Below are positions 25,843-34,762 of a stretch of DNA of 64,000 bases, in pieces. The position numbers and the translations under genes were made by a program. The notes under the pieces are model-generated. The model had not been told where the DNA came from and did no database searches. It was given only the letters and a program-made list of their open reading frames with translations. How positions within the stretch are numbered: position 1 is the first letter of the stretch; every line of letters begins with the position of its first letter. The stretch is from Halanaerobium hydrogeniformans (GTDB lineage Bacteria > Bacillota > Halanaerobiia > Halanaerobiales > Halanaerobiaceae), in contig NC_014654.1 in NCBI RefSeq assembly GCF_000166415.1, positions 1,302,001-1,366,000 on the forward strand, written 5' to 3'.

Positions 25843-28800
25843 GTGATAAAATTGAATCAAAAATTTTCATTATTTTTATTAATATTAATTCTATCCATAA
25901 TTTATAATATGCAAGTACAGGCAGAAATCTATCCAACTCAGGTAAAACTTATAATACAGTCCAGACAGGCAATAGTAGGACAGGATGATTTTTTTGAAAT
26001 TATAGAAATGGATGAGTATATATTAATACCTTTAGTATCACTTTCTAGATGGCTTGATATTGACTTAAATTATGACCGAAATAATAAGTTGCTAACAGTT
26101 TATTATGAAGAAAAAGATATTAATTTAATTGTAGATTTAAAATATAAAATTTATTATGATTTTCCAGATTGGTCAAAAGATCCTCCCAAAATTGTAGAGG
26201 GAGATTTTTATGTCGCAGTAGATCTGATTGAACATTTAACAGGTGCTAAAGTTGATTGGCAGCCTAGAAGACAGGAGTTGGTGCTTGATTATGACTATTC
26301 TGAGTTAGAAGATGGAGAAAAGATCACTGAAGTCAGAATTAAAAAAAGGCCGGATGAAATTATAATAGAACCTGAAGTCACTGGCCCTGATTTTTATCTA
26401 GCAGCTATTCAATATAAATTTGGTTTTGATTATGAATTTACCGATGAACCTGATGATGATTCTTTAGAGTTTAATAAGATTCTTTATTTGTATGGGCGAG
26501 CAGGTGACTGGGCAATATCTACAGGTCACACATTAGAATATGATTTTGATAGTGAAGAATATGAGTTTGAAAACAAGCTTTTAAGAGCTAGAAATATAGA
26601 AAATGATCGAATAATAATAATCGGAGATAATAAATTTAGATTTCCCAACACAATTGGAAGAACAGATATCAGAGGTTTTTATCTTCAATATCCGCTTCAA
26701 CAGATAAGTGACAGAAGAGCATATACTGCTGTAAGTGGTGAAGCGGAAGAAGGAAGCAATGTTACTTTATATGTTAATGATAGAAAGATAGACAACAAAT
26801 ATCTATATCAAGGTGAAAGTGAATATTATTTTGAAAATGTTCCTATAACAGAAGAAAGAACAAATATAATTAGAATATTAATAGAAGATATTGATGGCAG
26901 GGAAACTGAAATAGTTAAAAAGGTTGCTGGTAGTTTAAATGTTTTTCCAAAAGGCACTAATGAAGGGGTATATACTTTTGGCAGCAACAACAGAAGAACT
27001 GATTCAGAATCATTTTTTGAACTTGGTGGTATGCAGATAAAATATGCACCTTCTGCAGGTACTTCTTTGTTCTGGGAGCTTGGAGTGGAAAAAATTTATA
27101 ATAATTCTGATTCTGATGATTATAATCTTGGTAATTTACTTCGCGTTGCTGTAAGTCCTGAAGACCTTCCTTTAGTTTTTTTAGCAGATTGGTTAGCTGG
27201 CAGAGATGTAGATTTAGTTGAGCACGGTGTAAGAGCAAGTACACTTTATACTAAGGAAGACGGATATATAAAAGCGTCAGTTGCTTATGTTCCTCCATTA
27301 GTTGAAAAAAGAGTAAATGCAGATGCCGGACAACAGGCTTTAATAAACTTAGAAAAAGAGCTCAATCAAAACTGGAATTTAGATTTAGGATTAGAAAATC
27401 ATCGTTCAATCCTGGATATGGATAATTTTGAAGTAAGTACTATCAATTTAGCTTTTGACTATAGTGATAAGGCTAGAAATACATTAACTATTGCAGCTGA
27501 ATATGGAAACAGAGAAGAAGAAATTTACTGGAGAAGTTTAGATTTCACAGAAACTGGGCGTGATTGGTTTGATATTAGCTTAACTGGTAGAACTTTTAGG
27601 GGACCAGCTCGTCTGGGAAGCGAAATAATCTATGTCATCTCTGATATTGATTTCTATGATGATTTAGAAGATATTGATCTTTCAAAAAGAGAAGATTTTG
27701 CTTCAGTAAAATTAAATTTAAGCAGTAGTTTAACAGATAATTTAGTTTTAAGTGGTGGTTTATCATCTTCATTTACCTGGCTGGAAGGTGATCGACTTGA
27801 AAGTGATGCTGATGTTGATTTAAGGGTTAGGTTAAAAACTGGAGATTATACCTCAATTACTGCGGGAATTTCTACTGATATTGATTACAGAAAAGATAAA
27901 TACGGATTTGAATCAACATCTGAAGTACAGGAAGTGGAATTATTTTTAAGGCACGATATTCCAAGAAGTATTACTCTGACAACTGGTGTGAAAAAAACTT
28001 TTTTAGATGATGAAAGTTATCTGAGAAGTAATGCCGGTTTGGATTATGATAATCCAGATAATGACTGGAGATTGAGCTTAGACTATGAATATATAGCTCC
28101 ATATGGGACTAGAGAAAATCCACAACAGAAATATGGAATTGGATTTAAAAAACATTTATTTTCAGGCTTAGAAGCTCTATTTAATTTTGAGAGAACCTTT
28201 GCTTCTTCTAGAAGTGAAGAGCCTGTTTATGAAGCTTCTATATATTTGAGTCAGGTTCTTGGTTTTACAAAGGATAGAGTTATTGGTCAAAAATATCCTA
28301 GAATACAAAGAGAAACTTATAATTCATTTATTGCAGGTCTTGTTTATTTAGATATAAATGGAACTGGAAAAAGAGATCCAGGTGATCCCCTTTTATCAGG
28401 GATAAGTATTTCTAACGATGGTCGTAGGATAAATACAGATGAGGAAGGCTATTTTATTTTTGAAAACCTTAGAAGTGGATTATATAAAATAGGTTTTAAC
28501 TTAAGAGAGCTTCCCGAAGAATATAAGGTGCTTACCCAGGATAAGGTTATACAAATTAGAGAAAACGAAAATATATTTCTTGAATTTGCTTTGACACAAA
28601 TGGGAGAACTAAAAGGAAAAATTACTCTTGATCAAGATAAATTCATTGAAAAATATACAGAAGATATCCAGATAAACTTAATCAAATTTGAAATTGTAGA
28701 ACTTAATCGGATTATTTTCAGTAGAAGTGATGGTAGTTTTATAGCTAGAAATATCCCTTTGGGTCAATACAAATTGCGAGTTGTAGAAGATTCTTTACCT

Positions 28801-28902
28801 GAAGGAACTATGCTGGAAGAAAAAGGAATTTATGAGTTCGATATAACTACTGATAGTTTAGTAAATCAGGATATTAAAATCACTTTAGTTCCGAGCAATT
28901 AA
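25843..28902 (+). CDS. Large exported usher-like/outer-membrane beta-barrel protein with SdrD-like and CnaB-like ends
   Basis: 1019 residues from GTG 25843, with GGGAGGTGAG at about 25829-25838. A signal peptide (LFLLILILSIIYNMQVQA) is followed by copper-amine-oxidase-N-like folds (about 25-145; LIPLVSLSRWLDIDL, then YVAVDLIEHLTGAKVDW). Next is an usher-like region with IIGDNKFRFPNTIGRTDIRG and VSGEAEEGSNVTLYVND. Residues about 380-825 alternate polar and hydrophobic positions with many aromatic strand ends, as in a beta-barrel. An SdrD-like B domain (GLVYLDINGTGKRDPGDPLL, from about 830) and a second Ig/CnaB-like domain end it. It should sit in an outer membrane, so the host would be diderm. 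Role: secretion pore or surface assembly, by inference. No chaperone gene is adjacent. Confidence 0.65.
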   Translation: MIKLNQKFSLFLLILILSIIYNMQVQAEIYPTQVKLIIQSRQAIVGQDDFFEIIEMDEYILIPLVSLSRWLDIDLNYDRNNKLLTVYYEEKDINLIVDLKYKIYYDFPDWSKDPPKIVEGDFYVAVDLIEHLTGAKVDWQPRRQELVLDYDYSELEDGEKITEVRIKKRPDEIIIEPEVTGPDFYLAAIQYKFGFDYEFTDEPDDDSLEFNKILYLYGRAGDWAISTGHTLEYDFDSEEYEFENKLLRARNIENDRIIIIGDNKFRFPNTIGRTDIRGFYLQYPLQQISDRRAYTAVSGEAEEGSNVTLYVNDRKIDNKYLYQGESEYYFENVPITEERTNIIRILIEDIDGRETEIVKKVAGSLNVFPKGTNEGVYTFGSNNRRTDSESFFELGGMQIKYAPSAGTSLFWELGVEKIYNNSDSDDYNLGNLLRVAVSPEDLPLVFLADWLAGRDVDLVEHGVRASTLYTKEDGYIKASVAYVPPLVEKRVNADAGQQALINLEKELNQNWNLDLGLENHRSILDMDNFEVSTINLAFDYSDKARNTLTIAAEYGNREEEIYWRSLDFTETGRDWFDISLTGRTFRGPARLGSEIIYVISDIDFYDDLEDIDLSKREDFASVKLNLSSSLTDNLVLSGGLSSSFTWLEGDRLESDADVDLRVRLKTGDYTSITAGISTDIDYRKDKYGFESTSEVQEVELFLRHDIPRSITLTTGVKKTFLDDESYLRSNAGLDYDNPDNDWRLSLDYEYIAPYGTRENPQQKYGIGFKKHLFSGLEALFNFERTFASSRSEEPVYEASIYLSQVLGFTKDRVIGQKYPRIQRETYNSFIAGLVYLDINGTGKRDPGDPLLSGISISNDGRRINTDEEGYFIFENLRSGLYKIGFNLRELPEEYKVLTQDKVIQIRENENIFLEFALTQMGELKGKITLDQDKFIEKYTEDIQINLIKFEIVELNRIIFSRSDGSFIARNIPLGQYKLRVVEDSLPEGTMLEEKGIYEFDITTDSLVNQDIKITLVPSN

Positions 28903-29052
28903 CATCATTAAAATAAGAGCTAAACAATATCATTTATTTGATAATAGCTTTTTAAATAAAAATATTTTTTTAAAAAGGTGGTGATAACTAAAAAGTGAGA
29001 TAATAATATTTATTATGTTGAATTGTAGAGTACTAAATAAATTTGTCAAAAC

Positions 29053-29149
29053 TTATTGGATGCTGAGATCTGCCAGGATAAAATGGTCACCAGATTAATT
29101 GGCAGTGAGCTAAATGGTGAAACCGGCCAAAATTGATTAAGACCAATAA
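29053..29149 (+). promoter_or_regulatory. Structured 97-nt leader RNA before the CnaB-repeat gene
   Basis: TTATTGG (29053-29059) pairs perfectly with CCAATAA (29143-29149), whose end overlaps the ribosome site AAGGAGG (29148-29154). Inside are GCT/AGC (29062, 29108), TGCCA/TGGCA (29071-29075, 29100-29104) and TGGT/ACCA (29084-29087, 29089-29092). A competing pair is TGGTC (29084-29088) with GACCA (29141-29145), which would open the outer stem. No known riboswitch consensus fits: I checked for c-di-GMP, T-box and SAM motifs. Control of translation by alternative folding is inferred. Confidence 0.5.
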
Positions 29150-29162
29150 GGAGGAAATTTAA

Positions 29163-30905
29163 ATGAATAAAAAAAGCTTATTTTCTATTTCAGTAGTCCT
29201 TATTTTAACACTATTGATGGTTTTTGGTGTGTTTTTAACTACAAATGTTTTGGCAGTTGAACCTGAATATATTTCTGGAAATGATCAAGCCCTTCCAAGT
29301 GATATACGAGCATTGGATTCATATAAATTTGATCCAGTTGATCTTGGTATAACAACTAGAAGTGGTATTACAATTGATGTATATGACACCACAAGAGGTC
29401 AGGAGTTTGACTGGGAATCTAATAGGGCGATCGCATATGTTTTTGTTAAAGGTGGCCCTGGTGGTAATCTTTACGATTATACTCCTGGAGCAACTTCAGG
29501 GGATGGCCTTCATGCACCTGAAGCACCTAGTGGAAATTGGCATGGTTTAAGCCATATAACATTTTATTTTTCTGATGAAGAGTTAACAGGTGAGCTATTG
29601 ATAACCAAACAGTTTGAGTTAGGCGATGTAGTAGGAGATGTAGACTTCCCTGATTCTATCACAGTGGAAGTAACAGGTCCTTCCTATCTTGAAGGCGAAC
29701 TAGTTACCATAGATATCGATGCTGATGGTTATGGTGATATACTTTTAGAGAACCTGATCCCCGGTGACTATGATGTAGAAGAATTGGACTTTGAAGGCTC
29801 AGATGCCTGGGATTCCGATATAGTCGGTTCACCAGCAACAGTTGTGGCAGGAGCTACAGCAGTAGTAGAGGTTAATATCACCAACAGCTATTTAACAGGT
29901 GAGCTATTGATAACCAAACAGTTCGAGTTAGGAGATGTAGTAGGAGATGTAGACTTCCCTGATTCTATCACAGTGGAAGTAACAGGTCCTTCCTATCTTG
30001 AAGGCGAACTAGTTACCATAGATATCGATGCTGATGGTTATGGTGATATACTTTTAGAGAACCTGATCCCCGGTGACTATGATGTAGAAGAATTGGACTT
30101 TGAAGGCTCAGATGCCTGGGATTCCGATATAGTCGGTTCACCAGCAACAGTTGTGGCAGGAGCTACAGCAACAGTAGAGGTTAATATCACCAACAGCTAT
30201 TTAACAGGTGAGCTATTGATAACCAAACAGTTCGACTTAGGCGATGTAGTAGGAGATGTAGACTTCCCTGATTCTATCACAGTTGAAGTAACAGGTGAAT
30301 CATATCCTAATGGTGAGTTAGTTACCATAGATATCGATGCTGATGGTTATGGTGAAAAACTCTTAGAGAACCTGATCCCTGGTCTCTATTATGTAGAAGA
30401 GTTGGACTTTGATGGCTCAGAAATCTGGGATTCTATTATAGTCGGTTCCCCAGCAGAAGTTGTAGCAGGAGCTGCAGCAGCAGTAGAGGTTAATATCTTT
30501 AATAACTTTATAATGGCTGCTGAAACTGCCTGGGCTGCTCACGATGTTGGAGAATTTAGATATAATCCTGGCAGAGGTGGTAACTGGGCAACTTATGTTG
30601 AATATGCAGTTATTCTTGAAGATGGTGGCGTAGCAAATATTTATGCAGGTCAATCTGAATATGTAGGTTATGTAGTATTTATAGAAGATGGTAATTATGT
30701 AGACATTGAAGTTTATCTAGAAGATTGGGCATTTGAACCTGGTACCATTAATTTATATGTCCAGGATTATAGTGACCAACCTAGTGGAAATCCTGCTCCT
30801 GGAAGATTTGATTTTAAAGCAACAGAATCAGGTCTTGAAGCTAGTATTAGAGTTCCACTAAATGATTACTATGGTATCCACTTAAATGTCTATCAACTAT
30901 ATTAA
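29163..30905 (+). CDS. Secreted protein with three tandem CnaB-like repeats
   Basis: 580 residues, ATG 29163 with AAGGAGG 8 nt upstream. A signal peptide ends near NVLA. An N-terminal domain (about 32-140) is followed by three 103-residue repeats, each starting LTGELLITKQF and ending VNITNSY or similar. Each repeat has a Lys in ITKQF, a Glu in VEELDF and an Asn near the end, the arrangement that forms internal Lys-Asn isopeptide bonds in CnaB domains. A distinct C-terminal domain (about 450-580) follows. There is no LPXTG motif or lipobox. It lies 260 bp after the usher-like gene and is probably displayed or exported by the same system (inference). Confidence 0.72.
   Translation: MNKKSLFSISVVLILTLLMVFGVFLTTNVLAVEPEYISGNDQALPSDIRALDSYKFDPVDLGITTRSGITIDVYDTTRGQEFDWESNRAIAYVFVKGGPGGNLYDYTPGATSGDGLHAPEAPSGNWHGLSHITFYFSDEELTGELLITKQFELGDVVGDVDFPDSITVEVTGPSYLEGELVTIDIDADGYGDILLENLIPGDYDVEELDFEGSDAWDSDIVGSPATVVAGATAVVEVNITNSYLTGELLITKQFELGDVVGDVDFPDSITVEVTGPSYLEGELVTIDIDADGYGDILLENLIPGDYDVEELDFEGSDAWDSDIVGSPATVVAGATATVEVNITNSYLTGELLITKQFDLGDVVGDVDFPDSITVEVTGESYPNGELVTIDIDADGYGEKLLENLIPGLYYVEELDFDGSEIWDSIIVGSPAEVVAGAAAAVEVNIFNNFIMAAETAWAAHDVGEFRYNPGRGGNWATYVEYAVILEDGGVANIYAGQSEYVGYVVFIEDGNYVDIEVYLEDWAFEPGTINLYVQDYSDQPSGNPAPGRFDFKATESGLEASIRVPLNDYYGIHLNVYQLY
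29583..30509 (+). repeat. Three tandem 309-bp repeats inside the CnaB-repeat gene
   Basis: Units are 29583-29891, 29892-30200 and 30201-30509. Units 1 and 2 differ at four bases by my count; unit 3 is clearly diverged around SYPNGELVT and in its last third. The near identity at silent sites shows a recent duplication or gene conversion. Confidence 0.9.
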
Positions 30906-30964
30906 TCATTTAAAATTTATTATAATATACAGCCTTTAAATGATTATAGCTAAAGCAAATAAGT

Positions 30965-30993
30965 TAAACCCCGAATTTTAATTTCGGGGTTTA
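30965..30993. terminator. Hairpin between convergent genes, likely terminator
   Basis: TAAACCCCGAA (30965-30975) pairs perfectly with TTCGGGGTTTA (30983-30993). T-runs on either side are weak, but it lies exactly between the CnaB-repeat gene and the minus-strand DUF3159 gene. Confidence 0.6.
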
Positions 30994-30998
30994 GCTTA

Positions 30999-31670
30999 TT
31001 AAAATCCTTTTTTCTGTCCTTCCCAGGGAGGTTTTTTATTATTTTTAAATTCTTCAACTCCTGGGCCACCTAAGTTTTTAAGCCTCCAGAGTCCATAGAT
31101 ATAACTAATAATTAAAATTGTTATTGTAAATGGCCAGCCAAGTAAAATATTAGACCAGGCAAGGAATAAGGGGCTTGCAGATTGAAATAGTAATATTTGA
31201 ATGCTTAGTCTAAAGGCTATAAATATTGCCCAAAAAATACTTACTTCTCTATAAGCAGGTTTAATATCTTTTCTCCAAAACCATTCTAAAGGCCATGATC
31301 TTGAGATATGACTTGCCAGGGCAGCTATTGGTTTGCCTAATATTAGTGAAATTATTGTAATAATAAGTAGCAAAGAACTACTGAAGATTGCAGGAAGAAA
31401 ATAGCTGCTTGCATTATCTGTTAAAAAAGCAAGAGCAGATGCAAATATAACTATAAATAAACCGACAAAAGAATATTTCCAGTTCTCTTTTTTAATAATT
31501 CTTTTAAAAATTATTGCTAAAGCAGTAAAAACTGCAAAAATCAGGGCATAGTTAAGTGTGAAAAAATTATTAATTATAGCAAAGACTAAGGGTGGTAATA
31601 TAGCATCAAAAGTTCTACTGAAAACTATAGATTTTAATTCAGATAATATTTCCTGAGCATTTATTTTCAT
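30999..31670 (-). CDS. DUF3159-family membrane protein
   Basis: 223 residues. About six membrane segments are spread over the length. The C-terminus is soluble and basic (NLGGPGVEEFKNNKKPPWEG). The pattern of paired helices with FKRIIKKENWKYSFVG and LGKPIAALASHISRSWP in between fits DUF3159, mostly known from Actinobacteria. No function is known. The start ATG 31670 has AAAGGAG upstream on the minus strand. It is transcribed away from the macro-domain gene, with a 227-bp intergenic region that must hold both promoters. Confidence 0.6.
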   Translation of the reverse strand: MKINAQEILSELKSIVFSRTFDAILPPLVFAIINNFFTLNYALIFAVFTALAIIFKRIIKKENWKYSFVGLFIVIFASALAFLTDNASSYFLPAIFSSSLLLIITIISLILGKPIAALASHISRSWPLEWFWRKDIKPAYREVSIFWAIFIAFRLSIQILLFQSASPLFLAWSNILLGWPFTITILIISYIYGLWRLKNLGGPGVEEFKNNKKPPWEGQKKGF

Positions 31671-31897
31671 AGTTATATCTCCTTTTTAAATACAAATCAA
31701 CTAGCTTTGTATAGATGCTATAATTATTTTTTTATAATAACAAGTAAAGATTTAACTAAAATCAAAATAGTTATAGATCATATTATTATATATAGTAGAG
31801 CAGGCAGGAAATAGTGATTGATTATCGAATATAAAAAATAGAAATATATAATAATTTTTAAAATACTTGTTATTTTAAATTAAGGAGGTATCTAAAT

Positions 31898-32443
31898 ATG
31901 TATAGGATTCAAATCTCTGATCTTGAATTAGAATTTGTTCAGGGAGATATTGTTGGCCAGCCCGATTTAGATGCCATTGTTAATGCAGCCAATGCAGAAC
32001 TTAGAATGGGGGGAGGGGTTGCTGGTGTTATTCACAGAGCAGCTGGTCCAGAACTTGAAAAAAAATCAAGCTCATTAGCTCCACTAAAACCAGGAGAAGC
32101 CGTTATTACTGATGGATATCAACTGGAAAATGATTTTGTTATCCATACTTTAGGACCTGTTTATGGTGTGGATAAACCAGAAGAAAGACTGCTTGCTAAA
32201 TGTTATCAAAATAGTTTAAAAATTGCAGAAAAAACTAATATAGAATCTATTGGTTTCCCGGCTATCTCAACAGGAGCATTTAATTATCCCATTCAAGAAG
32301 CTGCTGCTGTTTCACTGCAGACAGTTAAAGAAGAAATTTATGAACTAAAAAGCATTAAATTAATAAGATTTATACTTTATAATGAAGATGATTATAATAT
32401 CTATAAAAATATAGCTGAGAAAATATTTATAACTGATGAGTGA
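31898..32443 (+). CDS. Macro-domain protein
   Basis: 181 residues, ATG 31898 with AAGGAGG upstream. The macro fold is clear: DAIVNAANAELRMGGGVAGV with the ADP-ribose loop, HRAAGPELEKK, and SIGFPAISTGAFNYPIQEAA. Such stand-alone macro proteins bind ADP-ribose and often remove it from proteins or deacetylate O-acetyl-ADP-ribose. The active-site Asn and the GGGVAG loop are present, so hydrolase activity is plausible. It lies 52 bp before a gene of unknown function and shares a terminator with it (33097), so the two may be one operon. Confidence 0.92.
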   Translation: MYRIQISDLELEFVQGDIVGQPDLDAIVNAANAELRMGGGVAGVIHRAAGPELEKKSSSLAPLKPGEAVITDGYQLENDFVIHTLGPVYGVDKPEERLLAKCYQNSLKIAEKTNIESIGFPAISTGAFNYPIQEAAAVSLQTVKEEIYELKSIKLIRFILYNEDDYNIYKNIAEKIFITDE

Positions 32444-32495
32444 ACTTAATAACTAGTGAATTCTTTTTTTATGAAAACTAAAAGGAGGGTTAAAG

Positions 32496-33086
32496 ATGGA
32501 CATTACCTGTGATCAGGACTGTGATATGGGATATATCTACCTTAAAGAAAGTTATTCTGGCAATTATGAACAATTTAAATTAAAAGAAACTATATCACAG
32601 CAAAATATAGATAATACTATCAATAATATTTATCTGCAGCTTAATAGATTAAATTGGCCAAAAAAAACTTACAGAAAAGCTTTAAATGACGGTGATTTTA
32701 TAGAAGAATTTCAAAATGATTTAGATGAGAATGGCTATATGAAGGGTATTGAACTAAAATTAACCAGCAAAAAGTTAAAAGAAATAGTTGATAATCTAGA
32801 AATATCTACTTTTGAATTTGCTAATTCGCAATTTTATTACATTCCTTTAGCCAGAAAGGATGAAATATTTTCTGATAAAAATTTTATTTATCCTTTTAGC
32901 AAAGCTGAAGATGCTTATGTAATTTTATCAATATCCAAACAAAGTCGATATGAAATAAATAAAGATGGTGGAAAAACTAATGTTTATGCTGTTGCATATA
33001 TTAAAGCTATAATGTTCACAGATAAATCACCTTATGATATAAATTACTTTAAAAATTTAAAGATTTATAAAGCATCTAACACTTAA
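32496..33086 (+). CDS. Unknown protein with possible N-terminal DUF2283-like segment
   Basis: 196 residues, ATG 32496 with AAAGGAGG 12 nt upstream. I do not recognise the full-length family. The first 30 residues (DITCDQDCDMGYIYLKE) faintly resemble the short DUF2283 fold, in which an acidic stretch precedes a YIxL strand. The rest is mixed alpha/beta, with no membrane segment and no signal peptide. YAVAYIKAIMFTDKSPYD near the C-terminus looks like an exposed strand pair. It follows the macro-domain gene in the same direction and ends at a strong terminator. Confidence 0.55.
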   Translation: MDITCDQDCDMGYIYLKESYSGNYEQFKLKETISQQNIDNTINNIYLQLNRLNWPKKTYRKALNDGDFIEEFQNDLDENGYMKGIELKLTSKKLKEIVDNLEISTFEFANSQFYYIPLARKDEIFSDKNFIYPFSKAEDAYVILSISKQSRYEINKDGGKTNVYAVAYIKAIMFTDKSPYDINYFKNLKIYKASNT

Positions 33087-33096
33087 ATAATTATTT

Positions 33097-33130
33097 AAGG
33101 CCGGGGGAGTATTTCAATCCCTCGGTCTTT
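33097..33130 (+). terminator. Rho-independent terminator
   Basis: AAGGCCGGGGGA (33097-33108) pairs with TCCCTCGGTCTT (33118-33129) over 12 bp with two G-U pairs. Confidence 0.75.
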
Positions 33131-33293
33131 AGATATATCTATCATTTTAAAGCTATATAGAAAATTATTTTAGCAATATATGTCTTTAAATACTTTCATT
33201 GTATTTAAATTACCTTGAAACTCTGATATAATAAATTTTAATAATAATTATTAAAAATATATTAAATTATCCAAAATACAAAAGGAGAATTTT

Positions 33294-33914
33294 ATGAAAA
33301 AATTAATAGATTTAAGTCACGAAATTAGATCAAACATGCCTGTTTATCCTGGAGACAGAAAAGTTAATTTGGAAAAAGATCGTGATTTAGAAAAAGATGA
33401 ATACATTAATCATAATTTAAGCATGGGAATGCATGTTGGCACTCATATTGATTTGCCAATGCATATGATTAAAAGCAACTATGCTGTTAGTGATCTTACA
33501 CTAAATAAATTATCAGGACCAGCAAAGCTGATTTACGCTAAAGGAGAAAAAGTAATACAGTATAAAAGCGCTTATGAAAAGCTAATTAAAAAAGATGATA
33601 TTGTTATTATTTATACAGGGTTTGCTGAAAAATTTAATAGTCAAGAATATTATCATGAGCATCCTTTAATCAGCAAAGGACTAGCTGAGTTTTTTGCTAA
33701 AAAAGAAATAAATATCCTTGCTTTTGATATGCCATCTCCAGATAAATCGCCGTATGAGATTCATAAAATTTTATTCAAAAAAAATATACTTATTTTGGAA
33801 AACCTATGTAATTTAGAAAAATTACTTGGTTTTAAAAAGTTTAATTTATTTATCTTTCCATTAAAAGTTAAGACATCTGGAGCACCTGTTAGAGTAGCAG
33901 CAGAGCTTCCTTAA
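33294..33914 (+). CDS. Cyclase/kynurenine-formamidase-like metal hydrolase
   Basis: 206 residues, ATG 33294 with AAAGGAG upstream. The family signature MHVGTHIDLPMHMI (HxGTHxDxPxH) provides the metal ligands. The N-terminus IDLSHEIRSNMPVYPGD is also typical of the cyclase family, and AFDMPSPDKSPYEIHKILF is its usual distal loop. Members hydrolyse N-formylkynurenine or related amides and isatin; the substrate here is unknown. No tryptophan degradation gene is adjacent. The DUF1385 gene follows by 50 bp in the same direction. Confidence 0.88.
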   Translation: MKKLIDLSHEIRSNMPVYPGDRKVNLEKDRDLEKDEYINHNLSMGMHVGTHIDLPMHMIKSNYAVSDLTLNKLSGPAKLIYAKGEKVIQYKSAYEKLIKKDDIVIIYTGFAEKFNSQEYYHEHPLISKGLAEFFAKKEINILAFDMPSPDKSPYEIHKILFKKNILILENLCNLEKLLGFKKFNLFIFPLKVKTSGAPVRVAAELP

Positions 33915-33964
33915 AAAACCTGCATAATATTTCTAAAAATTTTTATTAAATAAGGAGATTTTAA

Positions 33965-34711
33965 ATGAATAAAAACGAAAGTATTGGTGGTCGAGCATAT
34001 AGCAATGGTGTTCAGCTTATGAATAGTAGTAAAGCTGTTAAAGCTTATTACAACAAAGCTGGAGACTTAAAAGTTGATATTAAACGTTCTAGAAAAATAA
34101 AAAAAGCAAATTTTTTAAAAAAGATTCCTGTGATAAGAGGTATTTTAAGTATTTTTATTGCTCTCTGGGTATTTTTAAAAGAAGTATTAAAAAACCCAAT
34201 CAAATACTGGTTTATATTTTTAATTATACTTTTCGATCTTATTTTCTGGTTTGGTGGTAATGGTGAGGTTACTACTTTTAGGGCTCTGTTTTTATTAAGT
34301 TATTTTTTCCTGCCTTTATTTTTGATCTTTTATTTTCGAAATAATATATCTGAAGTTTTAAAATTTCACGGGGCAGAACATATGGCAGTAAATTATTATG
34401 AAAATGACTGTCAGGGCCAGATAAAAAATTATTCTCGAATTCATAAAAGCTGTGGAAGCAACTTTATTTTTTATTTTATTTTATTTCAAATAATAGGTAG
34501 TCTACTTGCTCTTGATTTAAATATTATTATTCGCCAGCTTTTATATATTGGTTTAGCTTATGAAGCAATGAAATATACTCCTGATAGTTTGCTTTTTATT
34601 GTGACTATTATTCAGAGGTTTGTGGCAAAAAAACCGGATAAAAAACAAATTATTGCTGCAGAAAAAGCATTAAATGTTTTGATGGACGAAAAAGTAGATA
34701 ATTATATATAA
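33965..34711 (+). CDS. DUF1385-family membrane protein
   Basis: 248 residues, ATG 33965 with AAGGAG upstream. The N-terminus SIGGRAYSNGVQLMNSSKAV corresponds to the GGQAVxEGVMM start of DUF1385. FHGAEHMAVNYYENDCQGQI and IHKSCGSNFIFYF are the conserved central motifs, here with Met replacing the more common Lys after GAEH. Four to five membrane helices are visible. The protein is somewhat shorter than the usual 300 residues. It is a conserved bacterial membrane protein of unknown function. Confidence 0.85.
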   Translation: MNKNESIGGRAYSNGVQLMNSSKAVKAYYNKAGDLKVDIKRSRKIKKANFLKKIPVIRGILSIFIALWVFLKEVLKNPIKYWFIFLIILFDLIFWFGGNGEVTTFRALFLLSYFFLPLFLIFYFRNNISEVLKFHGAEHMAVNYYENDCQGQIKNYSRIHKSCGSNFIFYFILFQIIGSLLALDLNIIIRQLLYIGLAYEAMKYTPDSLLFIVTIIQRFVAKKPDKKQIIAAEKALNVLMDEKVDNYI

Positions 34712-34738
34712 AAAAATGCCCTAATTTTATTAGGGCAT
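34709..34738 (-). terminator. Terminator for the minus-strand Cys-rich gene
   Basis: ATGCCCTAAT (34716-34725) and ATTAGGGCAT (34729-34738) form a perfect 10-bp stem. The T-run exists only in the minus-strand reading. Confidence 0.75.
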
Positions 34739-34762
34739 AAAACATTGTATATTTAGATTTAT

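Noticed and set aside
29041-29150. c-di-GMP or other known riboswitch upstream of the CnaB-repeat gene
   Set aside because: The conserved core sequences of the c-di-GMP-I class, T-box, SAM and cobalamin leaders are not present. Only the folding is supported, so I call it an unclassified leader.
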